From: Aureimonas sp. AU4
GTDB lineage: Bacteria > Pseudomonadota > Alphaproteobacteria > Rhizobiales > Rhizobiaceae
DNA: 55,269 nucleotides
Direction: 5' to 3'
Assembly: GCF_001463765.1 (NCBI RefSeq)
Contig: NZ_BBWK01000070.1
Span: forward strand, 1-55,269
In this document: in pieces, positions 37,133-46,736 of the stretch
Position numbering within the stretch: position 1 is the first letter of the stretch
Layout: the number at the start of each line of letters is the position of its first letter
Notes under the pieces: model-generated
Databases searched by the model: none
What the model saw: the letters and a program-made list of their open reading frames with translations, nothing else
What the model was told of the DNA's origin: nothing
Program-made: the position numbers and the translations under genes

Positions 37133-38278
37133 CGCGAGCGGAACCGGTTCGCCGCCGATCCACACGCCCTGGACGCCCAGATCGTCGCCGAGCCAAACGA
37201 GATCGGCGCGTGCGCCGCGCCGCAGGTTGCCGCGCTCGTTCTCCTGCCGCAGGAACTCGGCCGGATGCCGCGACGAGAGCCGCAGCGCCTCCTCCAGCGG
37301 CACACCCATCTCGCGCACGAGAAAGCGCACGACGTCGATGACCGCGACGTCCGCCCCGGCGAGCGTTCCGTCGTCGAGCGTCAGGCGGCCATTCTGGCGC
37401 GTCGCGGTCCGGCCCGACAGGGTGAAGACGGTATCGTCGACGCCCACCGTCGGCATGGCGTCGCTGATCGCGATCATGCGCCGCTCGCCCCGCTTGGCGC
37501 GCAGGGCCAGCGCCACCATCGTCGGATGGACGTGGTGCCCGTCCGGGATGATGCCGGCCCAGACGCCGGGATGGTCGAGCGCCGCCGCCGCCAGTCCCGG
37601 GTCTCGATGGCCGAGCTGGCTCATCGCGTTGAAGAGATGGGTCACGCAGCACGCCCCGTGCTCGAAGGCGGCCATGGCGTCGTCGTAGCTGGCGTCGCAA
37701 TGGCCGATCGACACGTGGATGCCGGCCTCCGCGAGACGCGCGATCTGCGCGTTCGTCACGCTCTCGGTCGCCACCGTCACGAGAAGCGGGCGAACGGGCG
37801 ATGCGACGAGGCGCTGCAGGTCCTCCTCGCTCATCGGCCGAATCAGCGCCGGATCGTGGGCGCCCTTGCGGGCCTTGGCGATGAACGGTCCTTCGACGTG
37901 AATGCCCGCGCAGCCCGGCACGCCCTCGTCCAGCGCCCGAGCCCCCGCATCGAGCGCGGCAAAGGTCACCTCGGGCCGGTCGGTGATGACGGTCGGCAGC
38001 AGCGCCGTCGTGCCGAACCGCGCATGCGTCCGGCAGATCGTGCGGATACCCTCGACGCTCGGCGTTTCGTTCAGGAGAACACCGCCTCCACCGTTGACCT
38101 GGATGTCGACGAAGCCCGGCGCCAGCAATCCGCCGTCGACGCGCACGATCTCGGCATCGCCCCGCGCGCCCGTCGGCTCGATCGCGACCACCCGTCCGTC
38201 GCGCACGCGCAGCGCCGCGCCGGAGCGACGGCGCTCGCCGTCGAAGATATCGCAGCCGGTGAAGAGGAGATCGGACAT
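37127..38278 (-). CDS. nagA: N-acetylglucosamine-6-phosphate deacetylase NagA
   Basis: Removes acetate from GlcNAc 6-phosphate. It is a 383-residue amidohydrolase with LAPGFVDIQVNGGGGV, the metal Glu in GIHVEGPFI, His ligands in HVSIGHCDASY and CVTHLFNAMS, substrate loop GIIPDGHHVHP and catalytic Asp in MIAISDAMP. Start ATG at 38278; the frame is open upstream. Its partners (AgaS-like deaminase, kinase, regulator, DMT permease) lie 3 kb away on the other strand, separated by the catalase and LOV kinase genes, as if the locus had been split. Confidence 0.92.
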   Translation of the reverse strand: MSDLLFTGCDIFDGERRRSGAALRVRDGRVVAIEPTGARGDAEIVRVDGGLLAPGFVDIQVNGGGGVLLNETPSVEGIRTICRTHARFGTTALLPTVITDRPEVTFAALDAGARALDEGVPGCAGIHVEGPFIAKARKGAHDPALIRPMSEEDLQRLVASPVRPLLVTVATESVTNAQIARLAEAGIHVSIGHCDASYDDAMAAFEHGACCVTHLFNAMSQLGHRDPGLAAAALDHPGVWAGIIPDGHHVHPTMVALALRAKRGERRMIAISDAMPTVGVDDTVFTLSGRTATRQNGRLTLDDGTLAGADVAVIDVVRFLVREMGVPLEEALRLSSRHPAEFLRQENERGNLRRGARADLVWLGDDLGVQGVWIGGEPVPLAA

Positions 38279-38455
38279 GGACGGCAACTCGCGAATGGGA
38301 TCGGGCCCCTGTCCATAAGACAGATGCAGTTGGGCCACCAAGCCGTCTTTTGCCGCCCGGACGTTGCGGCCCCCCTGTGCGGAACGCTAACCGATGCCTA
38401 GCTTCGCCGGGCCCAAGCCCCGCTCGCCAGCCCGCCGCAGACGCCAAGGACACCC

Positions 38456-39220
38456 ATGATCCCGACGATCGCCATCCTGGCCAGCGAGACGCCCGATGCC
38501 GAGGAGGCCGCGCAGAGCCTGCGCGTTCTCTACGAGACCACCGATCCCGACCATGCCGACGTGATCGTGGCGCTCGGCGGCGACGGCTTCATGCTCCAGG
38601 TGCTGCACCGGTTCATGGACACCGGCCGCCCGATCTACGGCATGAACAAGGGCACGATCGGCTTCCTGATGAACGACTACCGCGAGGGCGACCTGATCGG
38701 CCGCATCACGCGGGCGGTCGAGAACGAGATCCGCCCGCTCCAGATGACGGCGATCGATGAGGACGGGCTTCCCCACTCGGCGCTCGCCATCAACGAGGTC
38801 GCCCTGTTCCGGCAGTCCTACCAGGCGGCGCGGCTCAAGATCTCGATCAACGGCAAGACGCGGCTGGAGGAACTGGTCTGCGACGGCGTGCTGGTCGCAA
38901 CGCCCACGGGCTCGACGGCCTACAACCTTTCGGCCCAGGGACCCATCATCCCGATCGACGCGCCGCTCCTGGCCCTGACGCCGGTCAGCGCCTTCCGGCC
39001 CCGCCGCTGGCGCGGGGCGCTCCTCAAGAGCCATCAGATCGTCGACATCGAGGTGCTGGAGGCCGCCAAGCGGCCGGTCAATGCGGTGGCTGACCACCGG
39101 GAGGTGAAGTCAGTGCAGCGCATCACGATCCGCCAGTCGTCCGAACTGCGGAGCCTCATCCTCTTCGACCCCGAGCATTCTTGGGACGAGCGAATCCTTG
39201 CCGAGCAGTTCCGCTACTAG
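38456..39220 (+). CDS. nadK: NAD kinase
   Basis: Phosphorylates NAD to NADP. It is 254 residues long with the diagnostic GGDGFMLQ (catalytic Asp), [18 protein letters not shown] and [16 protein letters not shown] short alphaproteobacterial form without an N-terminal extension. The ATG at 38456 is the only reasonable start ([12 protein letters not shown]). Confidence 0.95.
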   Translation: MIPTIAILASETPDAEEAAQSLRVLYETTDPDHADVIVALGGDGFMLQVLHRFMDTGRPIYGMNKGTIGFLMNDYREGDLIGRITRAVENEIRPLQMTAIDEDGLPHSALAINEVALFRQSYQAARLKISINGKTRLEELVCDGVLVATPTGSTAYNLSAQGPIIPIDAPLLALTPVSAFRPRRWRGALLKSHQIVDIEVLEAAKRPVNAVADHREVKSVQRITIRQSSELRSLILFDPEHSWDERILAEQFRY

Positions 39221-39241
39221 AGACCGGCCCGCGTGGCGTTA

Positions 39242-40384
39242 TCAAGCGGCGAGATAACGCTCGGCGCGCTTGCGGGCGGTGAAGCGCTGCGTCTCGCTGG
39301 CGAGGCGATGGAGGAGGTCGCGCACCGCCTCGAGATCGTCGCGGCCCCGCTCCTGGGCGCGGAAGGCGATCACGACGCGGTCCATCACGGTCGAGGCCAG
39401 ATCGACCGGATCGATCTCGTCGCCGCTCGAGACGTCCTTCCAGGCCCGCACGGCCGAGAGCATGAGCGGCACGACCGCGAAGGGCACGCCGGCGGCGCGA
39501 AGGAGCGCCGTGAAGCTCGGCTCGCTCGCATCCACGATGAGGCTGCGCACGCGCGCTTCCGGCAGGCGGCTGAGGCGCGCGAGGGCGGCCGCGAAGAGAT
39601 CGACCCGCCCGCAGCAGACCGCACGCACCAGAACCGCCGTCGTCAGCTGCTGCGTGGTGCGCAGGTGCTCGGCGAAGGCCGCGACGTCCGTCCTCTCCAG
39701 AAGATCGATGAGGGCGGCGGTCGCCTGCTCGACGAGTTCCTGCGAAAGCTGCGCGACGCGCTCCTCGCCGAGCGCACCCTGAACGAGCGGCAGGGAGCAG
39801 AGGGTCTCGCCGAGCGCCATCAGGAGCGAGTGGCGAAGGTCGGCCGGAATGTCGGAGCGCAGGAGAAGCGCGTGGCGCAACTCGCCGTCCGCCGCAAAGC
39901 CGGCGCCCATGCGTCGCAGAAGGTCGGGCGCGATCGCGGCGTCGTCGTTTCGGGACAGCTCCAGAAGCGCGTCGCGGTCTCCGCTCGCCACGAGCGCCGC
40001 CATGACCTCGGGAAGCAGCAACTCGCGGCCGGCGACCGCCAGGCGAACGGCGGGACTACCGCTCTGCGCGAGGTCCACGAGATCGCCCGCCGACAGCATG
40101 GGCGAGCGCGCGACGACGCGGGTGGCGATCTCGTCCGTGTCCTTCGCCAGTCCGAGCACCAGCTGACGCGACACGCGATCGGACCCCGCGACGATGCGCG
40201 CCATGGTGGCGCGGACGCGGGGGGACGGATCGTCGAGGGCGAACAGAAGCGCGGCCTCGGCCTCGCGGGTTTCGGCAGGCAGGAAGCGATTCTGCGTGAC
40301 GGCCTCGGCCAGGAGCGCGACGCCGGACGCCCGCTCCGCGCTGCCCGCGACCGCGCACCACGATACGAAATGCTGAGCGAGCAT
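39242..40384 (-). CDS. DUF2336 domain protein
   Basis: A 380-residue alpha-helical protein with repeated ~35-residue helical hairpins, HEAT-like by eye (AVTQNRFLPAETREAEAALL; LDDPSPRVRATMARIVAGS; RQLVLGLAKDTDEIATRVV). DUF2336 proteins are common in Hyphomicrobiales and of unknown function. Helical repeats suggest protein-protein binding. Soluble, no signal. Convergent with nadK 21 bp away. Confidence 0.8.
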   Translation of the reverse strand: MLAQHFVSWCAVAGSAERASGVALLAEAVTQNRFLPAETREAEAALLFALDDPSPRVRATMARIVAGSDRVSRQLVLGLAKDTDEIATRVVARSPMLSAGDLVDLAQSGSPAVRLAVAGRELLLPEVMAALVASGDRDALLELSRNDDAAIAPDLLRRMGAGFAADGELRHALLLRSDIPADLRHSLLMALGETLCSLPLVQGALGEERVAQLSQELVEQATAALIDLLERTDVAAFAEHLRTTQQLTTAVLVRAVCCGRVDLFAAALARLSRLPEARVRSLIVDASEPSFTALLRAAGVPFAVVPLMLSAVRAWKDVSSGDEIDPVDLASTVMDRVVIAFRAQERGRDDLEAVRDLLHRLASETQRFTARKRAERYLAA

Positions 40385-40472
40385 GAGGAACTCCGGGTGC
40401 CATACGCTGTGACACCGCCATTCCTCCTCGCAATCGGTTTATAAAGCGTTCACCACGTCCGGTAGCGTCTCG

Positions 40473-41129
40473 CTAACGCTGCACTTCAACGGGAAGGCCC
40501 GGCTCGGCGGACAGGTCGGAGGCGTCGGGCCGGCGCGGACGTTTCATCGGGAAGACCTCGCGGGTCACGGCGTAGTCGAGATAGCCGAGACGCGACAGCG
40601 GCTCTGCGAGGTCGACCGCGATCATCCCGTCCCGCAGGATGCGCTCGTCGATGTGGATGCCGACGACCTGACCCATGACGATCACGGTCTCGCTCGGCTG
40701 CCCGTCCAGCGTTTCGGGACGGAAGCTCTGCGTGACCCGGCATTCGAGCGCCGCATAGGCCTCGGCTACGAGAGGGGCCGAGACGAGGCTCGCGGCGCGC
40801 TCGGTCACTCCCGCGATCGCGAACTCGCTGACGCCGCGCGGCGCCGGGGCGGAGGAGCGCACCAGCGCGTTGGCCAGATGCGACGAGGCGAAGTTGGCGA
40901 CGAACTCGCCGCTTTCCACGGCGAAGGTGGCGCTGTCCTTCGCGCCGGACGACCCGAAGAGCACGAGCTTCGGATCGTCGGAAACCGCCGAGAAGAAGCT
41001 GTAGGGGGCGAGATTCACCGCGCCCGAGCGCGAGCGCGTCGAGATCCACCCGATCGGGCGGGGCGCGACGATCGCCTTGAAGGGGTCGTGCGGCAGCCCG
41101 TGCCGATTCTCCGCCGTCTTGTAGAACAT
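40473..41129 (-). CDS. Flavin reductase-like FMN-binding protein
   Basis: A 218-residue flavoprotein with the split-barrel fold of flavin reductases. AIVAPRPIGWISTRSRSGAVNLAPYSFFSAV is the FMN-binding block; LVLFGSSGAKDSA and GEFVANFASSHL follow. Such proteins act as NAD(P)H:FMN oxidoreductases or keep FMN as cofactor. The ATG at 41129 overlaps the stop of the nitroreductase gene by one base (TGATG), so the two are translated in series. Confidence 0.85.
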   Translation of the reverse strand: MFYKTAENRHGLPHDPFKAIVAPRPIGWISTRSRSGAVNLAPYSFFSAVSDDPKLVLFGSSGAKDSATFAVESGEFVANFASSHLANALVRSSAPAPRGVSEFAIAGVTERAASLVSAPLVAEAYAALECRVTQSFRPETLDGQPSETVIVMGQVVGIHIDERILRDGMIAVDLAEPLSRLGYLDYAVTREVFPMKRPRRPDASDLSAEPGLPVEVQR

Positions 41130-41701
41130 CACGCGACGCCCGCCTCGGTGACGCGATCGGCGATCGCGGGACGGGGCCGGTCGCTCGGGCGCTCCTCGGG
41201 CGTTCCGATATACACGAAGCCGGCGACCTTCTCGTCGGCGCCGATACCCATGAGCGCCTTCGCCTCCTCGTCGTAGGCGACCCATTCGGTGATCCAGTTC
41301 GCGCCGTAGCCGCGCGCATGGGCCGCGTGGATGAGGTTCATGGTCGCAGCGCCCACCGAGAGGATCTGCTCCCATTCGGGGATCTTGAAGTGCGGCTTGG
41401 CGGTCGAGACGACACCGACCACCAGGGGCGCGCGCGTGAAGCGCGTCTCCTCGAAGGCGCGGCGCCCCTCGCCGAGCGGCCCCTCGCGGCGCTCGGCCAG
41501 TTCCGCCAGCCTTTGACTCATCGCCGCCGCGCCTTCGCCCCGGAACAGGATGAAGCGCCAGGGCGCGAGCTTGCCGTGATCGGGAACCCGCATCGCCTCG
41601 GTCAGGATCGCCTCGAGTTCCGCGCCCTCGGGTCCTGGCGCGCGAAGCGCGGGAATCGGAACGGAGCGGCGGGTCGAGAGCAGGGTCTGGGCGTCGATCA
41701 C
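41129..41701 (-). CDS. Nitroreductase family protein (YdjA-like)
   Basis: A 190-residue FMN enzyme of the small YdjA-type nitroreductases. The N-terminal STRRSVP is the phosphate-binding Arg/Ser stretch; MRVPDHGKLAPWRFI and GYGANWITEWVAYDEEAK are typical, as is IYIG-like FVYIGTPEERPSDRPRP near the end. The true substrate of this clade is unknown. It is coupled with a flavin reductase-like gene, so the pair may share or exchange flavin. Confidence 0.88.
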   Translation of the reverse strand: MIDAQTLLSTRRSVPIPALRAPGPEGAELEAILTEAMRVPDHGKLAPWRFILFRGEGAAAMSQRLAELAERREGPLGEGRRAFEETRFTRAPLVVGVVSTAKPHFKIPEWEQILSVGAATMNLIHAAHARGYGANWITEWVAYDEEAKALMGIGADEKVAGFVYIGTPEERPSDRPRPAIADRVTEAGVA

Positions 41702-41810
41702 GACGGGTATCCTCGGATGCGGTGGGCTCGGGGCGGAGATAGATCGTTCAGCCGGTGAAATCCAACGCCGTTCGTCTGCCCCCGGCTTTCGCCATGAAAT
41801 CGTCTATGCG

Positions 41811-43022
41811 ATGTCCTTCATGGGTCGGGAACAGAAATGGGGAATGCTCGCATTGGAGCTAGGCAGGCAACCGACCGCGACGAGTGACCGGGCACGTCGC
41901 GTTCTCTGCGCGACCATGCTCGTGGGGCTCCTCGCCGGGTCGCAGGCCTTCGCGCAGGGCAGCCCGCCGGGCGGTGGTCCGGGCGGCGGGGGAAGCGGTC
42001 CGGGAGATCAGGTGCCAGGCGCCTACGCCTCGCCCTCCGCGATCCCGAAGGACCCTGCCGCCTCCGATATCGGCATCCCGAAGATCGATCCTTTGAAGCG
42101 GCTCGAGCCCATCGCCCTGCCCCAGCGCCAGGGCGACCTGCCGGCCCCCGACCTGAAGCTGCCCGCCCTGCCCGCCTACGCGCCGCAGGCGACCGAACCG
42201 CGCCTCCAGATCGGGCGTCCGCCGAAGAGCCTCGTTCTCACCGCCACGCTCGGCGAGGGCGGACCCCGCATTCCCGACCAGTTGATCTGGCGCCTCTTCG
42301 CTCCCCTGCCCGGCCCGGACGGCAAGCTGCCGCTGGTCGCGGTGGCACGCGGCGGCGAGGCCGTGTTCGACGTGCCGGCCGGCTCCTACCTGCTCCACCT
42401 CGGCTTCGGGCGGGCGGGCATGACGCGGCGGATCGACTTTTCCGGCGAGCAGACGCGCGAGACCGTGGCGCTGGAGGCCGGCGGCCTGCGACTCAACGCG
42501 ACGGCGGCCACGAAGAAGCTGATCCGCTCGGACGCACTGCGCTTCGACATCTACAGCGCGGCGACCGACGACACGGACAGGCGCCTCGTCGCCTCGGACG
42601 TGCGGGCCGGCGTCGTGACGCGACTGAACGCCGGCGACTACCATGTCGTCTCGAACTACGGCACCGTGAACGCCACGGTGCGCGCGGACCTGCGCGTCGA
42701 GCCGGGCCGCATCACCGATGCGACGCTCCAGCATCACGCGGCGCAGCTGACCATGAAGCTCGTGCGAGAGCCTGGCGGCGAGGCCATCGCCGACACGGCC
42801 TGGGTGATCACGACCGACCAGGGCGACCTCGTGCGCGACAACGTGGTCAGCGCCTTTCCCTCGATGGTGCTCGAGGAAGGAAACTACGTGATTTCCGCGC
42901 GGAACAAAGATCGTCTGTTCCAGCGCCCCTTCTCGGTGAAGGCCGGCGAGAACACCGATGTCGAGGTACTGACCTCGGATCTCATCGATCCGAACGACCC
43001 TTCGCTCGGCAGCGGCGACTGA
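41811..43022 (+). CDS. Secreted/periplasmic protein with three beta-sandwich repeats, unrecognised
   Basis: I do not recognise a named family. An N-terminal polar leader is followed by a hydrophobic segment (VLCATMLVGLLAGSQAFA-Q) that looks like a Sec signal, then a Gly/Pro-rich linker (PPGGGPGGGG). Later come three units with a common pattern of about 85 residues: VPAGSYLLHLGFG, LNAGDYHVVSNYG and LEEGNYVISARNK, each followed by a strand pair ending in a V-E-V/V-A-L/L-R-V strand. This is the spacing of Ig- or CNA-B-like domains. In-frame alternative starts are ATGs at 41820 and 41844. Probably a periplasmic structural or binding protein. Confidence 0.7.
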   Translation: MSFMGREQKWGMLALELGRQPTATSDRARRVLCATMLVGLLAGSQAFAQGSPPGGGPGGGGSGPGDQVPGAYASPSAIPKDPAASDIGIPKIDPLKRLEPIALPQRQGDLPAPDLKLPALPAYAPQATEPRLQIGRPPKSLVLTATLGEGGPRIPDQLIWRLFAPLPGPDGKLPLVAVARGGEAVFDVPAGSYLLHLGFGRAGMTRRIDFSGEQTRETVALEAGGLRLNATAATKKLIRSDALRFDIYSAATDDTDRRLVASDVRAGVVTRLNAGDYHVVSNYGTVNATVRADLRVEPGRITDATLQHHAAQLTMKLVREPGGEAIADTAWVITTDQGDLVRDNVVSAFPSMVLEEGNYVISARNKDRLFQRPFSVKAGENTDVEVLTSDLIDPNDPSLGSGD

Positions 43023-43030
43023 GCAGCATT

Positions 43031-43054
43031 GGGAAGGGCCCGGAGGCCCTTCCC
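43031..43054. terminator. Bidirectional terminator between the repeat protein and thrS
   Basis: Perfect 10-bp stem GGGAAGGGCC/GGCCCTTCCC with tetraloop CGGA, followed by CCTTCATC on the plus strand and by AATGCTG on the minus strand. Lies between convergent genes 42 bp apart. Confidence 0.7.
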
Positions 43055-43064
43055 CTTCATCGCG

Positions 43065-45047
43065 TCAGGCGGCGACCGCGGGGTCGGCGGGCGCCCGCCG
43101 ACGCAGGTCCGGCGCCGTCGCCTCCTCGCGCAGCGCCGCAAGCGCGGCATCGAGCGACATGGCCTCCTGGTCTCGCGAGCCGAGCCGCCGCACGTTCACG
43201 GAGAGCTCCTCGGCCTCGCGCTTGCCGCAGACCAGGATCACCGGCACCTTGGCGTGGCTGTGCTCGCGAACCTTGTAGTTGATCTTCTCGTTGCGAAGAT
43301 CGCTTTCCACTCGCAGCCCTGCCGCGCGCAGGATGTCGGTCACCTCCTGCGCGTAGGCGTCGGCTTCCGAGGTGATGGTCGCGACCACCACCTGCGTCGG
43401 CGAGAGCCAGAGCGGGAAATGACCCGCGAAGTTCTCGATCAGGATGCCAAGGAAGCGCTCCATCGAGCCGCAGATGGCGCGGTGGATCATCACCGGCACC
43501 TTCTTTTCCGACGAGGCGTCGATGTAGAAGGCTCCGAAGCGCTCCGGCAGGTTGAAGTCGACCTGCGTCGTGCCGCACTGCCATTCGCGGCCGATCGCGT
43601 CGCGCAGCGTGTACTCGAACTTCGGACCGTAGAAGGCGCCCTCGCCCGGATTGATGCCGGTCTTGATGCGCCCGCCGGACTCCCGCTCGATGCGCTCCAG
43701 AACCTCGGTCATCACCCGCTCGGCATGGTCCCACAGCGCGTCGGACCCGACACGCTTCTCGGGCCGCGTCGACAGCTTCACGACCACTTCCTCGAAGCCG
43801 AAGTCGCGATAGACCGAGAGGATCAGATCGTTGATCTTCAGGCACTCGTCCGCCATCTGCTCCTCGGTGCAGAAGACGTGCGCGTCGTCCTGCGTGAAGC
43901 CGCGCACGCGCATCAGCCCGTGCATGGCGCCGGAGGGCTCGTAGCGGTGGACGGTTCCGAATTCCGCATAGCGGATGGGCAGATCGCGATAGCTCTTCAA
44001 GCCATGCTTGAAGATCATGACGTGCCCCGGGCAGTTCATCGGCTTGAGGGCGAAGACGCGCTTGTCCTCCGCCTCGTCGCCGGCCGACTGCACCTGGAAC
44101 ATGTTCTCGCGATACCAGCCCCAGTGGCCGGACGTTTCCCAGAGCGACTTGTCGAGCACCTGCGGCGCGTTCACCTCGGCGTAGTCCCCCTTGAGGCGGC
44201 GACGCATGTAGCCGACGAGGTCCTGGAACAGCGACCAGCCCTTCGGGTGCCAGAACACGACGCCCGGTCCCTCCTCCTGGAAATGGAAGAGGTCCATCTC
44301 GCGGCCGAGCCGCCTATGGTCGCGCTTCTCGGCCTCCTCCAGGACGTGGAGGTAGTTCTTGAGCTGATCGGGCGTCGCCCAGGCCGTGCCGTAGATGCGC
44401 GTGAGCATCGGGTTGTTGGAGTCGCCGCGCCAGTAGGCGCCCGCGACCTTCATCAGCTTGAAGGCCTCGCCGACATGGCCCGTCGAGGGCATGTGCGGAC
44501 CGCGGCACAGGTCGAACCACTCGCCCTGGCGGTAGATCTTGAGATCCTGACCCTCGGGAATGGCGTCGACGAGCTGCACCTTGTAGGTCTCGCCCTTCTC
44601 GCCGAAGACGCGGCGCGCCTCCTCGCGCGGCCAGACTTCCTTCGTGAAGGGCGCATTGCGGCGGATGATCTCCGCCATCTTCTTCTCGATCACCGGCAGG
44701 TCGTCGGGCGTGAAGGGCACGTCCTTGGCGAAGTCGTAGTAGAAGCCGTTCTCGATCACCGGGCCGATCGTGACCTGGGTCCCCGGCCAAAGCTCCTGCA
44801 CGGCCTCGGCGAGGACGTGGGCGGCGTCGTGCCGGATCAGCTCCAGCGCGCGCGGATCCTCGCGCGTCACGATCTCGATCGCGCCGGAGCGCTCGATCGG
44901 GTCGGACAGGTCTCGCAGTTCGCCGTCCAGCGAATAGGCGAGCGCCTTTTTGGCCAGCGACTTGGAGATGCCGGCCGCGACCGCGGCGCCGGTGGTGCCG
45001 GGCTCGACGGGGCGAACGGAATGGTCGGGAAACCGGAGTTCGATCAT
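43065..45047 (-). CDS. thrS: Threonyl-tRNA synthetase
   Basis: Charges tRNA-Thr. It is 660 residues long with a TGS domain ([16 protein letters not shown]), an editing domain with zinc-type HD motif ([13 protein letters not shown]) and a class II core: [19 protein letters not shown] and [13 protein letters not shown] (motif 2 region), [14 protein letters not shown] (motif 3). The C-terminal anticodon-binding domain ends at the stop. The start at 45047 has AAAGGAAGA upstream; an open frame 11 codons longer is not used. A large opposing open frame over this gene is a coding shadow. Confidence 0.97.
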   Translation of the reverse strand: MIELRFPDHSVRPVEPGTTGAAVAAGISKSLAKKALAYSLDGELRDLSDPIERSGAIEIVTREDPRALELIRHDAAHVLAEAVQELWPGTQVTIGPVIENGFYYDFAKDVPFTPDDLPVIEKKMAEIIRRNAPFTKEVWPREEARRVFGEKGETYKVQLVDAIPEGQDLKIYRQGEWFDLCRGPHMPSTGHVGEAFKLMKVAGAYWRGDSNNPMLTRIYGTAWATPDQLKNYLHVLEEAEKRDHRRLGREMDLFHFQEEGPGVVFWHPKGWSLFQDLVGYMRRRLKGDYAEVNAPQVLDKSLWETSGHWGWYRENMFQVQSAGDEAEDKRVFALKPMNCPGHVMIFKHGLKSYRDLPIRYAEFGTVHRYEPSGAMHGLMRVRGFTQDDAHVFCTEEQMADECLKINDLILSVYRDFGFEEVVVKLSTRPEKRVGSDALWDHAERVMTEVLERIERESGGRIKTGINPGEGAFYGPKFEYTLRDAIGREWQCGTTQVDFNLPERFGAFYIDASSEKKVPVMIHRAICGSMERFLGILIENFAGHFPLWLSPTQVVVATITSEADAYAQEVTDILRAAGLRVESDLRNEKINYKVREHSHAKVPVILVCGKREAEELSVNVRRLGSRDQEAMSLDAALAALREEATAPDLRRRAPADPAVAA

Positions 45048-45175
45048 GGGTCTTCCTTTTCGCTCACCCCCGCCCACCATGCGGGAAAGCCTTGTCGATC
45101 GATGAGGCGCGGCGGCATGCCGCGCGAGAGGCGCGACTTGTCACAAGCCGCGACGAGGGGCAAGAGTCCGCAGGC

Positions 45176-45454
45176 TCAGCGGCGCTCGGTCGGCACCGGA
45201 TCGTGTCCCGCCCGGCCGAAGGGCCCGCAGCGCGCGACGCGCCGCGCCGTCAGCCAGCCGCCGAGCCAGAGGCCATGCCGCGCGATGGCCTCGTAGCCGT
45301 ATTCCGAACAGGTCGGCACGTGGCGGCAATGGCCGCCGACGAAGGGCGAGAAGGCGATCTGGTAGACGCGGATCAGCGCGACGCCGAAGAGGCGGCCGGG
45401 CGTGCGACGCCAGGGGCCGTCGTAGTTGCGACCGTGGACGGGTCGGCGGCTCAA
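45176..45454 (-). CDS. yidD: Membrane protein insertion efficiency factor YidD
   Basis: A 92-residue amphipathic protein that helps YidC-mediated insertion of inner-membrane proteins. YQIAFSPFVGGHCRHVPTCSEYGYEAI, cited by its parts IAFSPFVG and PTCSEYGYEAI, is the family signature with its conserved cysteines; the family end GHDPVP is also there. The start seems to be TTG at 45454, overlapping the TGA of the upstream scaffold gene (TTGA), which implies coupled translation. Confidence 0.9.
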   Translation of the reverse strand: MSRRPVHGRNYDGPWRRTPGRLFGVALIRVYQIAFSPFVGGHCRHVPTCSEYGYEAIARHGLWLGGWLTARRVARCGPFGRAGHDPVPTERR

Positions 45455-45894
45455 GCCGCCTCGCGCCGCTTCGCCTCCGCCAGGTCCAGCGCCGAGACGA
45501 CCGCGTCGAAGGTCAGGAGCGTCGAGGCATAGCGCGCCTTGTGGGCGCGCACGGGCTCCAGGTAGCGCAGCTCCTCAAAGCGCCCCGTCGGCGGCGGCCC
45601 CTCGCTTTTCAGCATGGCCGTCATGGTGTCGCGCAGCGCCCGCAGTTCCTCCGCCGTCGCGCCGACCACGTGCCGCGCCATGACGGACGACGAAGCCTGC
45701 CCGAGCGCGCAGGCGCGGACCTCGTGGGCGAAGTCGGTGACGACGCCGTCCTCCAGGCACAGATCGACGGTCACGGTCGAGCCGCAGAGCTTGGAATGGG
45801 CGGTCGCAGTCCCGTCGGGTGCCTCCAGGCGACCAAGGCGACCGATGTTGCCGGCCCAATCGAGGATGCGGGCATTGTAGAGGTCATCGATCAT
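45451..45894 (-). CDS. NifU/IscU-like iron-sulfur scaffold protein
   Basis: A 147-residue protein of the SufU/NifU N-terminal fold. Candidate cluster ligands are Cys in [12 protein letters not shown] and [14 protein letters not shown]. The third Cys of classical scaffolds is not evident near the end, where [17 protein letters not shown] occurs instead, typical of the alphaproteobacterial 'iron-sulfur cluster assembly scaffold' variants upstream of yidD. The ATG at 45894 begins [11 protein letters not shown]. Function as a scaffold is inferred. Confidence 0.8.
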   Translation of the reverse strand: MIDDLYNARILDWAGNIGRLGRLEAPDGTATAHSKLCGSTVTVDLCLEDGVVTDFAHEVRACALGQASSSVMARHVVGATAEELRALRDTMTAMLKSEGPPPTGRFEELRYLEPVRAHKARYASTLLTFDAVVSALDLAEAKRREAA

Positions 45895-46118
45895 GCTGCG
45901 CCTGTTGGACGGTTCGTCGCCCGGCCATGTCTTCAAACGTCGGGCGTGGTCCGTATATAGGAGAGGCCGTCGCGGAATGCGACGCGCCGGCCGCCCGGGC
46001 GCGGCGTCCCGTTGACGGGCGCGCGAGCTTGGATCATGACCCGAACGCGGCTCGGGTGGGACGAACCCCGTCGATCGGTGCCGACCGAGATGGGGAACCG
46101 GAGTCCGGGAACAGCACC

Positions 46119-46736
46119 ATGGATGCCATCGCCGACAAGACCAGGGACCAGCCCGTGGCGGACGAGGCGCGGCCGAGCCGGGCCGAGGCCGAGGCCGCCG
46201 TCGAGGTCCTGCTTCGCTGGATCGGCGAAAATCCCAAGCGTGAAGGACTGATCGACACGCCCCGTCGCGTCGTGAAGGCGTTCGAGGAGATCTATGGCGG
46301 CTATCGCCAGGATCCGGCCTCGGTGCTCGAGCGCACCTTCGAGGAGGTCGCGGGCTACGACGAGATGGTGCTCGTTCGCGACATAGATTTCACCTCGCAT
46401 TGCGAGCACCACATGGTTCCGATCATCGGGCGGGCGCATGTCGCCTATCTGCCGGAGGGTCGCGTGCTCGGCCTTTCCAAGATCGCGCGGATCGTCGACA
46501 TCTACGCCCGCCGCCTTCAGACGCAGGAGGCGATGACCGAGCAGGTTGCAGCCATGATCGACGGCGCGCTGACGCCGCGCGGCGTCGCGGTCATGATCGA
46601 GGCCGAGCACATGTGCATGTCCATGCGCGGCATCCGCACCAAGGGCTCCTCCACTGTGACGAGCGCCTTCTACGGCGCCTTTCGCAACGATCCCGCCCAG
46701 CAGGCGCGCTTCACCGCGCTGGCGCTGAAGCGATGA
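46119..46736 (+). CDS. folE: GTP cyclohydrolase I (FolE)
   Basis: Converts GTP to 7,8-dihydroneopterin triphosphate, first step of folate synthesis. It is 205 residues long with the zinc ligands in [13 protein letters not shown] and the Cys in [11 protein letters not shown], plus [15 protein letters not shown] and [14 protein letters not shown]. The start ATG at 46119 is chosen for family length; the frame is open upstream. The stop overlaps the hisI ATG (ATGA), a conserved pairing in Hyphomicrobiales. Confidence 0.95.
   Translation: MDAIADKTRDQPVADEARPSRAEAEAAVEVLLRWIGENPKREGLIDTPRRVVKAFEEIYGGYRQDPASVLERTFEEVAGYDEMVLVRDIDFTSHCEHHMVPIIGRAHVAYLPEGRVLGLSKIARIVDIYARRLQTQEAMTEQVAAMIDGALTPRGVAVMIEAEHMCMSMRGIRTKGSSTVTSAFYGAFRNDPAQQARFTALALKR

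Noticed and set aside
43029-45296. A 755-codon open frame on the plus strand opposite thrS
   Set aside because: It is antisense to an unmistakable threonyl-tRNA synthetase; the Arg/His/Gly-rich translation is what the complement of a GC-rich gene gives.
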